DNA from: Bacteroides sp.
GTDB lineage: Bacteria > Bacteroidota > Bacteroidia > Bacteroidales > Bacteroidaceae
DNA length: 64,000 bases
Direction of reading: 5' to 3'
Assembly (NCBI GenBank): GCA_017471925.1
Contig: JAFURM010000046.1
Coordinates: 21,383-85,382, forward strand
Shown: positions 57,227-64,000 of the stretch, piece after piece
How the letters are laid out: each line of letters opens with the position of its first letter
How positions within the stretch are numbered: the first letter of the stretch is position 1
Notes under the pieces: model-generated
Database searches by the model: none
What the model was told of the DNA's origin: nothing
The model's input: only the letters and a program-made list of their open reading frames with translations
Translations under genes and position numbers: made by a program

Positions 57227-57703
57227 ATGAAGAAGTTAGTTTTAACAACCGGTTTGCTGTTACTTTGCAGCATGGTATTTGCACAGAGCATTAACGATAT
57301 ATTCAAGGAGTTTGGCAAAGCATTTGGTGCAGAGACAAGCAACGTCTCCCCGCTCAAGATGAGAATGGAACGGATATTCGGAGAGGAGGACGATGATGAC
57401 ACTCGACTGGCCAAAAAAATCAAATCAATGAAAGTGATGGAATTGGACGATTGCAGCCAACAAGTGAAACAACGCTTTGCCCAAACCATGAAAGATTTCA
57501 CGCCACGGGGATACGAAATGACCTCACAAGTAACCAACGAGGGTGATACAGTTCGTTTGTTGCTGAAGAAAAAGGGGAATATCATTCAGGAGTTACTGAT
57601 AATCTGTACCGGCAGGGAAGATTGGGGATTGGTTTTGATGAAAGGAGATATCCAAAGCGAGGATTTAGCCGACCTGGTACATGCCGGAAGCGATGAACTG
57701 TAG
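57227..57703 (+). CDS. DUF4252 family exported protein
   Basis: A 158-residue protein with a Sec signal (SMVFAQ). The body resembles DUF4252: an N-terminal amphipathic stretch, MKVMELDDCSQQVKQRFA and GDTVRLLLKKKGNIIQELL, then LVLMKGDIQSEDLADLV. Function is unknown. The ATG at 57227 follows a strong AGGAG ribosome-binding site (57215-57219). The sigma-factor gene starts 2 bp after its stop. It probably reports to, or is a main target of, the sigma factor; that is inference from gene order. Confidence 0.75.
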   Translation: MKKLVLTTGLLLLCSMVFAQSINDIFKEFGKAFGAETSNVSPLKMRMERIFGEEDDDDTRLAKKIKSMKVMELDDCSQQVKQRFAQTMKDFTPRGYEMTSQVTNEGDTVRLLLKKKGNIIQELLIICTGREDWGLVLMKGDIQSEDLADLVHAGSDEL

Positions 57704-57705
57704 CC

Positions 57706-58227
57706 ATGAATGCCACAGAATTCAAGCAGAAGTTTCTGCCGTGCCATGGGCAGCTCTATCGGACGGCCTACCGCCTGATGGGGAACGCGCAAGATGCTGA
57801 GGACATGGTGCAGGAGGCCTACATAAGACTGTGGGAGAAGCGTCACGAGCTGGGCGGGGTGCAACACGTGGAGGCCTACTGCACAACCCTGATGCGCAAC
57901 CTATGCTATGACCGCCTGCGACTGATGCGACCGGAGGAGGAGAGCCGACCGTCCGAAGAGCTTCCCCTGAAGGCCGCTAACGACACGGCTCACGAAGTGG
58001 AGCAGCGCGACGAAGCGGCCCACATACGCCGCCTGATGGAGCACCTGCCCGAACAGCAACGGATGGTGATGACCATGCGCGACATACTGGGCTACTCCAT
58101 GGAGGAGATTGCCGAAGCCACCGCACTGACCGCCGTCAACATCAGAGTGTTGCTGAGCAGAGCGAGGAAAAGAATCAGGGAGCAATTTCATTTGCTTACA
58201 GGAGTTAAAGGAAACAAAAGGAGGTAA
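57706..58227 (+). CDS. ECF-type RNA polymerase sigma factor
   Basis: A 173-residue sigma-70-family factor with only regions 2 and 4. Region 2 holds LYRTAYRLMGNAQDAEDMVQ and EAYIRLWEKRHEL; region 4 holds LPEQQRMVMTMRDILGYSME and EIAEATALTAVNIRVLLSRA. Expected to redirect polymerase to promoters like the AAC/CGTC element 570 bp upstream. It lies between a DUF4252 gene and a probable anti-sigma gene. The activating signal is not evident. Confidence 0.94.
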   Translation: MNATEFKQKFLPCHGQLYRTAYRLMGNAQDAEDMVQEAYIRLWEKRHELGGVQHVEAYCTTLMRNLCYDRLRLMRPEEESRPSEELPLKAANDTAHEVEQRDEAAHIRRLMEHLPEQQRMVMTMRDILGYSMEEIAEATALTAVNIRVLLSRARKRIREQFHLLTGVKGNKRR

Positions 58228-58307
58228 ATGGAGATAAGGCCGATACTTCAAGTACTATTGGCTTTAACTCCATAAGACCAAACTCATAAAACATAAAAAC
58301 AGAAATA

Positions 58308-58850
58308 ATGAAAGAAAGTAGAATCCAAGAGTTACTGGCCCGCTACTATGACGGCTGTGCCACGCTGGCTGAGGAAGAGGAACTGAAAGCGTTCTTCCGC
58401 ACAGCCGACATTCCGCCTGCCCTACAGAGCGAGCAGGAGATGTTCAGGCAGTTGGCCGACACAACCGACAGTGAACCTGAAGTGCCTGCCGGACTGGAAG
58501 AACGGATTGCCCGGCAAATCGATGCGCTCGAGGCAAAGGAGCAGCAAGAGAGACGAAAGCCCCGCAAAGCCTTGCTTCGTCCCTTAGTGCGGCTGGCTGG
58601 TGTAGCGGCTGTGGCCGGACTGCTGATAGCTGTAGGGATGCAACTGCAACCCTACACGCCGGCTTCGACCCTGCAAGACACCTGTGCCACTCCCCAGGAA
58701 GCCTATGCCGAGGTGCGCGGTGCCTTGCTGAAACTCTCGGCAACCCTTCATAAGGGAAGCGACCAGCTGGCCAAAGTCCAAAAGACCGGCCAAAGAATAC
58801 AAGAGAACCTGAAACATTCATTCCAACAACTAAAAACCAACGAACAATGA
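58308..58850 (+). CDS. Putative membrane-bound anti-sigma factor
   Basis: A 180-residue protein. The N-terminus (RIQELLARYYDGCATLAEEE) has the form common at the start of Bacteroidetes anti-sigma or sigma-linked proteins. One transmembrane helix lies at about residues 94-110 (LAGVAAVAGLLIAVGMQL), followed by a periplasmic helical tail (GSDQLAKVQKTGQRIQENL). Topology and position right after the ECF gene (80 bp) fit an anti-sigma role, though no zinc motif is present. It overlaps the next gene by 4 bp. Confidence 0.65.
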   Translation: MKESRIQELLARYYDGCATLAEEEELKAFFRTADIPPALQSEQEMFRQLADTTDSEPEVPAGLEERIARQIDALEAKEQQERRKPRKALLRPLVRLAGVAAVAGLLIAVGMQLQPYTPASTLQDTCATPQEAYAEVRGALLKLSATLHKGSDQLAKVQKTGQRIQENLKHSFQQLKTNEQ

Positions 58851-59308
58851 AACGACTGATGCTGATTACCGTGGCGTGCCTGCTGTGCAACCTGTGGAGC
58901 AACGCCCAAGCTATAGACTTTGAAAAATATGCCGACATGGACGACGTGACCTCCGTCTACATCTCTCCGGCCATGATGGGCCTGGTGGGGAACATCGATC
59001 TGGACGTGGAAGACGTGGAGATAGGCAAGATGGCCGGCAAACTGGAAGAACTGAAGATCCTGAACAGCGAAACGCCCAAGGGCATCCGCCTGCTGAAGGA
59101 GGAGGCCAGGAAAATCAATGCCAAGAACGGCTATGAAGAGCTGATGCGCGTGAACGACGAGGGCGACAAGACGACCATCTACATGAAGCAGGGAAAGGAG
59201 GGAAAGAACGAGTTCGTACTGGTGAACGAGGAGGAGGACGGCGAACTCTCCATCATCATCTTCCTGGGCAACCTGACGCTGAAGGATGTGAAGAAGATGA
59301 TGGATTAA
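58847..59308 (+). CDS. DUF4252 family exported protein (second copy)
   Basis: A 153-residue exported protein (signal ending LWSNAQ). It matches DUF4252: FEKYADMDDVTSVYISPAMM, GKLEELKILNSETPKGIRLL, INAKNGYEELMRVNDEGDKT and FLGNLTLKDVKKMM. It is more typical of the family than the copy at 57227. It is translationally coupled to the putative anti-sigma gene (ATGA overlap), so both are made together. Function unknown; location is periplasmic or membrane-attached. Confidence 0.82.
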   Translation: MKRLMLITVACLLCNLWSNAQAIDFEKYADMDDVTSVYISPAMMGLVGNIDLDVEDVEIGKMAGKLEELKILNSETPKGIRLLKEEARKINAKNGYEELMRVNDEGDKTTIYMKQGKEGKNEFVLVNEEEDGELSIIIFLGNLTLKDVKKMMD

Positions 59309-59322
59309 GAGCCTAAGGGGGC

Positions 59323-60000
59323 TTAGTCTTCAAGCAACTCGGCCAGCAGAGCGGCCTCGGGCACCACAATCTCGCCGCGATGCAACTCCAGGAGTTCCTT
59401 GCTCTGCATGTTGTTCAGTGCACGCGACACCGTCATGCGCGTCTCGTTGATCAGCTGGGCCAGGACCTCCATCTTTATCTTGACGGACTTCTCACCGATT
59501 GGACGCTCCACATGAGTCAGGATGAAGTGGGCTATGCGTTTCTCTGTCGGCAGGGGTGCCATGCTCCAGAAGCGGCGCTGCATGGCCTGTGCCCGGTGAC
59601 TGATGATGTTCATATAGTTCAGCCGGCAGATTTCATAGTTGAAGAGCTCGTCCAATAAAGCTTGTTTACTGAGCGTGACCGCATGCACTTCGTCCGTAGC
59701 ATGATAGGTGGCCACATAATCGGTGGAGAGGCCGAAGAGGGAATGAGGCTCAATGACGTAAGGAGCCGCGAAACACTCGGAAACGGTGTAGGACACATCG
59801 GTATAGGAGGTGCAGAAGGTGCCCTGTCCCTTGAGAATGAAGACCAGACGGTTGCAGGGAGTCCCCGCCTTTGCCAGAATTTCGTTGGCCTTGTGCTTGG
59901 TGAAGTCAAGCTTCACTTTGGCCAGTATGTTGGTAAAGTCTTCTTGGGACAACCCCTGGAAAAGGGGGAGCTGCAGCAGTGTGTCGAACATCGTATTCAT
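59323..60000 (-). CDS. Crp/Fnr-family transcriptional regulator
   Basis: A 225-residue regulator. An N-terminal cyclic-nucleotide-binding-like barrel (KANEILAKAGTPCNRLVFIL, KGQGTFCTSY) lacks the classic cAMP-contacting RxS motif, and I see no FNR-type cysteine cluster. The C-terminal winged helix is EVLAQLINETRMTVSRALNN. Ligand unknown. The ATG at 59998-60000 is used; a TTG nine codons upstream is also in frame. It converges on the ECF operon, stopping 14 bp from it. Confidence 0.88.
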   Translation of the reverse strand: MNTMFDTLLQLPLFQGLSQEDFTNILAKVKLDFTKHKANEILAKAGTPCNRLVFILKGQGTFCTSYTDVSYTVSECFAAPYVIEPHSLFGLSTDYVATYHATDEVHAVTLSKQALLDELFNYEICRLNYMNIISHRAQAMQRRFWSMAPLPTEKRIAHFILTHVERPIGEKSVKIKMEVLAQLINETRMTVSRALNNMQSKELLELHRGEIVVPEAALLAELLED

Positions 60001-60024
60001 GAATGTCTGTTTATGGTTCGTTAG

Positions 60025-60032
60025 CAAAATTA
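60025..60032 (-). promoter_or_regulatory. -7 element for the Crp/Fnr gene
   Basis: TAATTTTG on the minus strand, 24 bp upstream of the ATG at 60000; no TTTG at -33. Confidence 0.5.
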
Positions 60033-60123
60033 ATGATTCCTGACGGGCATAGCAGAGTCCGGGGCTTTGTTTTTGTTTTTTTTATCATTTCTTAAAACGT
60101 GCTATTGATTAGGCGGAGGAAAA

Positions 60124-60156
60124 TTTGGCTGTAAGGGGGAAAATGAGTTATCTTTG
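60124..60156 (+). promoter_or_regulatory. Promoter of the MarC-family gene
   Basis: TTTG at 60124-60127, 21 bp, TATCTTTG at 60149-60156. Leader of about 43 nt with an AAAGGAGGAA ribosome-binding site (60193-60202). Confidence 0.75.
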
Positions 60157-60206
60157 CCTGACCAAAAGCAACCGGAAAACAGATAAAGACAAAGGAGGAA
60201 CTCACT

Positions 60207-60797
60207 ATGTTAGCAACATTCGACTGGCAACAGGCAGCCAGCGCATTCATCGTACTTTTCGCCGTGATAGACATTATCGGCTCCATCCCCATCATCATCA
60301 ACCTGAAGGAGCGCGGCAAGCCCGTGAGTGCCATGAAGGCCACTCTGATTTCGGGGGCCATGATGCTGGCGTTCTTCTATGCCGGCGACATGATTCTGAA
60401 GCTTTTCCATGTGGACATCGAGTCGTTTGCCGTGGCGGGTGCCTTCGTCATCTTCCTGCTGTCGTTGGAGATGATTCTGGACGTGGAGATTTTCAAGAAC
60501 CAAGGCCCCATCAAGGAGGCTACCCTGGTGCCGTTAGTCTTCCCCCTGCTGGCCGGTGCCGGTTCGTTCACCACGTTGCTCTCCCTGCGTGCCGAGTATG
60601 CCAGCATCAACATTCTGCTGGCGCTGTTTCTGAACATGGTGTGGGTGTATGTGGTGTTGCGGCTGACCGACCGGGTGGAGCATTTCCTGGGCAAGGGGGG
60701 CATCTACCTCATCCGCAAGTTTTTCGGCATCATCCTGCTGGCCATCTCCGTCAGACTCTTCATGGCCAACATCACCCAGTTGATGGAGGCGTTCTAA
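60207..60797 (+). CDS. MarC family integral membrane protein
   Basis: A 196-residue protein with six predicted transmembrane helices. Family motifs: FAVIDIIGSIPIIINLKE near the start, SFAVAGAFVIFLLSLEMIL and a late IRKFFGIILLAISVRLFM. MarC proteins are named after the multiple-antibiotic-resistance locus, but no transport substrate has been shown to my knowledge. It has its own promoter and ribosome-binding site and is not in an operon. Confidence 0.92.
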   Translation: MLATFDWQQAASAFIVLFAVIDIIGSIPIIINLKERGKPVSAMKATLISGAMMLAFFYAGDMILKLFHVDIESFAVAGAFVIFLLSLEMILDVEIFKNQGPIKEATLVPLVFPLLAGAGSFTTLLSLRAEYASINILLALFLNMVWVYVVLRLTDRVEHFLGKGGIYLIRKFFGIILLAISVRLFMANITQLMEAF

Positions 60798-60877
60798 AAG
60801 GAGACATGTGAATTTTGACACGGGTATTAGACGATGTATAAGAGTCTGTTATTATCATTCCTGGCGGGTCGCGTTTA

Positions 60878-61978
60878 TCATTTTACAGGTTCAGCCTTGA
60901 TGTAATATTCAGTAATATCCTCTTCGGAATCATACCAATGAATAAGTGCAATGCATGAGCGGTCTGTTTTCCAAATATATTGTGGAGTTTCTCTCTTGTC
61001 GATATCAGTAAATAGCTTGCCATATTGCTCTTGTACTCCAGACTCGGCTGTATACAATGGCTCTTTGTAAAGTTTGCAAAGATATTCATAGAGCCAATCC
61101 AATGTATCATCGGCAGGTTTGCTCAAAGAGACTTTCACAATAGGGGTTCCGTTTGCGATATAATGTGAACTCACAAACTCATGCTTCTCATCAACGAAGT
61201 TGACATAGCCAATTGAATTATCTGAATTTTCTGTCATCTCATTCCAATTGTACATCAAGAAATCCTTGTCGTTTGTAAGTGATACAGATGTTGCATCGCC
61301 ATAAACGACTTCACCATCTTTGTATGCCCTGATTCTACATAATCCACCCACAGGAAGAATAAAACGATGATTCCAGCCACTAATGAGTTGAGTTCTACCA
61401 ACTTCGTGAAAATATATTTTTCGGCTTAGACGTGTCCCCTTCAGCCAAGGTATATCAAACACAAGCGAGTCGCACAACTCTCTTAAGTCTTGCTGCATAT
61501 AATCATTGCCATCTAAGTAGAAATGTACAGGCTCAAAGATGTTGGCTGTGTATGAGTTTGCAAGAGCACCCTGAGCGCCCTTAACCTCCAAAGTGGGGAA
61601 TTCTGGGGTTCTTACTTTTTGTTCGTCAACAATCTTGATGAGTTTGTATTTTATGTTTGATGCATCGGCTGGCGGATTTGCCAAATACACCTTTTCCACC
61701 TCAAGATAAAACTCCCAACCTAATGAGTGAGTAAAACCATCTATACCATTCATTGGAATAATATCCCAATCAGCATCTTTACTCTCCTTGATTTTTAGGC
61801 CATCCAAAGGCTCTGCATCCTCTGGGTGTCCCCAAGGGCGATACTCTCCTAATTCTGCATCCACATATAGTTTAATCACCTCACTCCAATCTGTGGGAGC
61901 ATCTTTATCGCAACACGTTAATGCAGTAATATTGCATAATGCAATCAATACACAATAAAATGACTTTAATTGTTTCAT
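60878..61978 (-). CDS. Lipoprotein with DUF4377-like domain
   Basis: A 366-residue lipoprotein (signal ending ITALTC). The region DADWDIIPMNGIDGFTHSLG, with EFYLEVEKVYLANPPADASN and IKYKLIKIVDEQKV (about 67-120), resembles the DUF4377 pattern (W..F...I.GF...G..Y.L.V). The rest (SRKIYFHEVGRTQLISGWNH, IWKTDRSCIALIHWYDSEED) is not recognised. Codon use is AT-richer than in the genes to the left, which suggests later acquisition. It is expressed from its own promoter. Confidence 0.7.
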   Translation of the reverse strand: MKQLKSFYCVLIALCNITALTCCDKDAPTDWSEVIKLYVDAELGEYRPWGHPEDAEPLDGLKIKESKDADWDIIPMNGIDGFTHSLGWEFYLEVEKVYLANPPADASNIKYKLIKIVDEQKVRTPEFPTLEVKGAQGALANSYTANIFEPVHFYLDGNDYMQQDLRELCDSLVFDIPWLKGTRLSRKIYFHEVGRTQLISGWNHRFILPVGGLCRIRAYKDGEVVYGDATSVSLTNDKDFLMYNWNEMTENSDNSIGYVNFVDEKHEFVSSHYIANGTPIVKVSLSKPADDTLDWLYEYLCKLYKEPLYTAESGVQEQYGKLFTDIDKRETPQYIWKTDRSCIALIHWYDSEEDITEYYIKAEPVK

Positions 61979-62004
61979 GTTCGTTCTTAAATTGGATTAT
62001 TGAG

Positions 62005-62035
62005 CAAAATTATTGAGAAAAAAGTTTTCCACAAA
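62005..62035 (-). promoter_or_regulatory. Promoter of the DUF4377-like lipoprotein gene
   Basis: Minus strand: TTTG at 62032-62035, 19 bp, TAATTTTG at 62005-62012; leader of about 20 nt. Confidence 0.75.
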
Positions 62036-62130
62036 AAAAACGAATCACAAAACATTGCTTGTAACTCTCTGATTATATGCATGATAAACAAGAATTGGTT
62101 TTCCTGTACAAAGAGCTTTATTGAAAAAGT

Positions 62131-63789
62131 TTACTCCGACTCATTTTTGAGCAGTTTTTGCAAGAAATTCGAGAGGTTAGTATCGCTTTCCACCAATCCG
62201 AGTTTCTGACGCACCTCACTACTATCCTTGTAATGGCGGCTAAGGTTAGTGTAGTTCTTAATCTCCTTGCCCTTTAGGCCGATGGCGTAGAGACAGCAGA
62301 AGTCAATTTCGAACTCTTCCAATCCCTTGTCATGAAGATAGGTGAAGAAGTGAGGATAGTTCTCTTCCAATGTGAGACGTGTAGATTTGATAAAGTCGTT
62401 TCTATCGGCAATGAGTTTCTCCAACTCTTCATTTGCCCGCTTGACATCCGTACCCTTTTCGGACAAATGAGATACGATAATGGTATTAAGGACACCGAGT
62501 CTCTTTTTAATAATCTCCATTGTTTTATCCTTGACGGTACTATTTGATATCATATCGTTCAAGGCATTGCGCTCAGAGAGGACTTCCAAGTACATTTTCT
62601 CATAATGGGCCTTCTCGCTTTCCAATTGGATGTTCTTGAGTTTACTCTCTTTCAAGCGTTTGCGGATGAAGTTCAGGATATATAGCGAAGCCATCAAAGC
62701 AATAACGCACGCAAGCACAAGGATAGTCAGCCTGTTCTTTGCTTCGGTCTCCTTTGCCTTCTGCATCTCTAAAGCGTGGCGTTCCTCTATAAATTGAGTG
62801 TCACTTTCAAAAATTGAGTATACGATAGAATCGTGCAATTCATAATACTTGAAATAGGTTGATAACGCCTCATTATACCTTTTCAGGCTCAAGTATATTG
62901 ACCCCAATATGGAGTAATATCGCAACTCCTGATCATGGTTATGTGAATAGTCCTTGTCGATGATAATTTCTAATGCCTTGTCAAATTCGCCAATAGTGAG
63001 ATATCCATTTGCCAATGAGAGGTAATCTATATGCTCATCACTGACTACATCAAGGTACTCTTCTATTGTTGGCGCGATATCTTCATTTTGGCCAGATGCA
63101 TATAGATGTATAATCAAAGCAGAATAGTACTTACCAAGTATACGATCGGAGATGTCATTACGGTAGCCACCACATTCGTTCAAGACCATTTCAGCCTCCT
63201 TGTAGGCATCGTTTTGAATATGACCATTACATACTTTTATGAGACAATTTACATAACTATCTGTTCGATTCATTTGAAGGAAATATTCTGCGGCTTGCAT
63301 ATTCACACCAATGTAATCATTCCATTTTAATAACGAACCATATATGTTGCCTTGAGCAACGTATAATCGGGCTTTCGTTAATATATCATTCGAATCGCCA
63401 CCATATTCATGAGCAGCTATATAGCACCTCATCGCCAATGCATCATTGCCAGCGTTCTGATAGATGCGACCTTGATAATAGTATGTACGTAACTTGTCTG
63501 TTACCGAGCCATTATCCTCATAATAGTCTATAGCAGGTTGCAGAACATCGAAATCTGTTCTATCGATATAGTTCTTATCCATCGCCATTGACAGTAGCAG
63601 GGCGTGCTTCGCTTTCTCCGCTTTATTTGGTAAATCATCAACTTCAATACCTTGCAAAACGGTTAAGGCACTATCAGGTCTTTCCTCCATAAATGACTCC
63701 ACCTGCATTAGTGTTTCCCAATCCCTGGAATGTTGGACACAAGATACCAAACATAGAGCCAAAACGGTTACGATTATATATTGCTTCAT
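62131..63789 (-). CDS. TPR membrane lipoprotein with C-terminal HTH-like region
   Basis: A 552-residue protein of a layout common in Bacteroides. It has a lipoprotein-like signal (ALCLVSC) and tetratricopeptide-like repeats at about 35-330 (KLRTYYYQGRIYQNAGNDAL; LRYYSILGSIYLSLKRYNEA). A transmembrane helix lies near 350-372 (LTILVLACVIALMASLYIL) and a coiled coil at about 375-475. The C-terminal stretch FDFCC-like EIDFCCLYAIGLKGKEIKNY with SSEVRQKLGLVESDTNLSNF resembles a degenerate LuxR/GerE helix-turn-helix. It may pass an envelope signal to DNA; that is inference. AT-rich. Confidence 0.75.
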   Translation of the reverse strand: MKQYIIVTVLALCLVSCVQHSRDWETLMQVESFMEERPDSALTVLQGIEVDDLPNKAEKAKHALLLSMAMDKNYIDRTDFDVLQPAIDYYEDNGSVTDKLRTYYYQGRIYQNAGNDALAMRCYIAAHEYGGDSNDILTKARLYVAQGNIYGSLLKWNDYIGVNMQAAEYFLQMNRTDSYVNCLIKVCNGHIQNDAYKEAEMVLNECGGYRNDISDRILGKYYSALIIHLYASGQNEDIAPTIEEYLDVVSDEHIDYLSLANGYLTIGEFDKALEIIIDKDYSHNHDQELRYYSILGSIYLSLKRYNEALSTYFKYYELHDSIVYSIFESDTQFIEERHALEMQKAKETEAKNRLTILVLACVIALMASLYILNFIRKRLKESKLKNIQLESEKAHYEKMYLEVLSERNALNDMISNSTVKDKTMEIIKKRLGVLNTIIVSHLSEKGTDVKRANEELEKLIADRNDFIKSTRLTLEENYPHFFTYLHDKGLEEFEIDFCCLYAIGLKGKEIKNYTNLSRHYKDSSEVRQKLGLVESDTNLSNFLQKLLKNESE

Positions 63790-63811
63790 ATAAGTTCGCT
63801 CATTTTTTCTG

Positions 63812-63819
63812 CAAAGGTA
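63812..63819 (-). promoter_or_regulatory. -7 element for the TPR/HTH gene
   Basis: TACCTTTG on the minus strand, 23 bp upstream of the ATG at 63789; no TTTG at -33. The remaining 63820-64000 shows no gene I can support. Confidence 0.5.
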
Positions 63820-64000
63820 CTGGTTCTCTTCCGAAAATGCTCTTTAAATACATTAAGAATCTGTTTTGAATTTATTCCATTCTTTTATTATTCGCTTTCC
63901 ATGAGTTTCTTTTCGGCTCTTTTGCCCGTTCTTTCTCGTCACATAGCCCGCTATGCTCCTTGAAAGTACAAACAAAATATCTCGAAAAGACTCCTCATAA

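Noticed and set aside
59307-59332. Small AAGAGCC/GGGCTT hairpin between the ECF operon and the Crp/Fnr gene
   Set aside because: Stem is short and no T-run follows; too weak to call a terminator.
63820-64000. Possible gene at the right edge
   Set aside because: Only short frames without a start context or motif; likely intergenic up to a gene outside the window.

Overview
The window looks like chromosomal DNA of a gut Bacteroidales bacterium, probably Bacteroidaceae. The evidence is a SusC/SusD polysaccharide utilization locus (PUL), lipoprotein signal peptides ending in Cys, Bacteroidetes-only families (DUF4252, DUF4377, DUF4861, OstA-like) and many copies of the Bacteroides promoter (TTTG, 19-21 bp, TAnnTTTG). 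Coding DNA is fairly GC-rich except in the last 3 kb. I saw no rRNA, tRNA, insertion sequence or CRISPR array.

Layout. 1-9.8 kb: a partial phosphoesterase gene diverging from ppk1 (polyphosphate kinase), a Pit-type phosphate transporter, a DPP IV-like peptidase, a membrane protein with a degenerate Nudix domain, and a minus-strand pair fabI / RsmI-like methyltransferase. 9.9-29.2 kb: a pectin-type PUL in blocks: GH28, a GH78-BNR fusion, DUF4861 and GH43; then a HAD phosphatase; then SusC, SusD and a DUF4957/DUF5123-like surface lipoprotein; then a GH3 enzyme. No PUL regulator is present. 29.7-32.9 kb: carB behind a structured leader RNA with an intrinsic terminator. 33.1-42.1 kb: a seven-gene minus-strand operon, guaB, three parvulin/SurA-like factors, OstA-like, a small membrane protein and mutL, joining purine synthesis, outer-membrane biogenesis and mismatch repair. 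42.3-48.1 kb: recQ, clpX, clpP and tig. 48.7-53.1 kb: lptB diverging from mlaE-mlaF, whose last codons overlap a GH35 beta-galactosidase. 53.2-56.7 kb: a cobalamin riboswitch and a BtuF-BtuC-BtuD-type transporter. 56.8-59.3 kb: a decayed C10-peptidase-like lipoprotein gene and an ECF sigma operon with two DUF4252 proteins and a putative anti-sigma factor. 59.3-64 kb: a Crp/Fnr regulator, a MarC protein and an AT-richer end with a DUF4377 lipoprotein and a TPR/HTH membrane lipoprotein.

The least explained signals are non-coding. (1) The roughly 160-nt leader RNA of carB has a four-segment nested fold, its own promoter and a U-tract terminator; I cannot assign it to a riboswitch class. (2) Three intergenic regions hold four degenerate tandem arrays with periods of about 21, 23, 22 and 22 bp. 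Each has its own sequence, and each contains a long inverted repeat made from neighbouring units. I do not recognise this as a named repeat class. Other points are a MutL without recognisable endonuclease motifs, interlocked divergent promoters at ppk1, and a glycosidase translationally coupled to a lipid-transport ATPase.

All calls come from reading the sequence and recalled family motifs; no database search was run. Most intergenic functions are inference.
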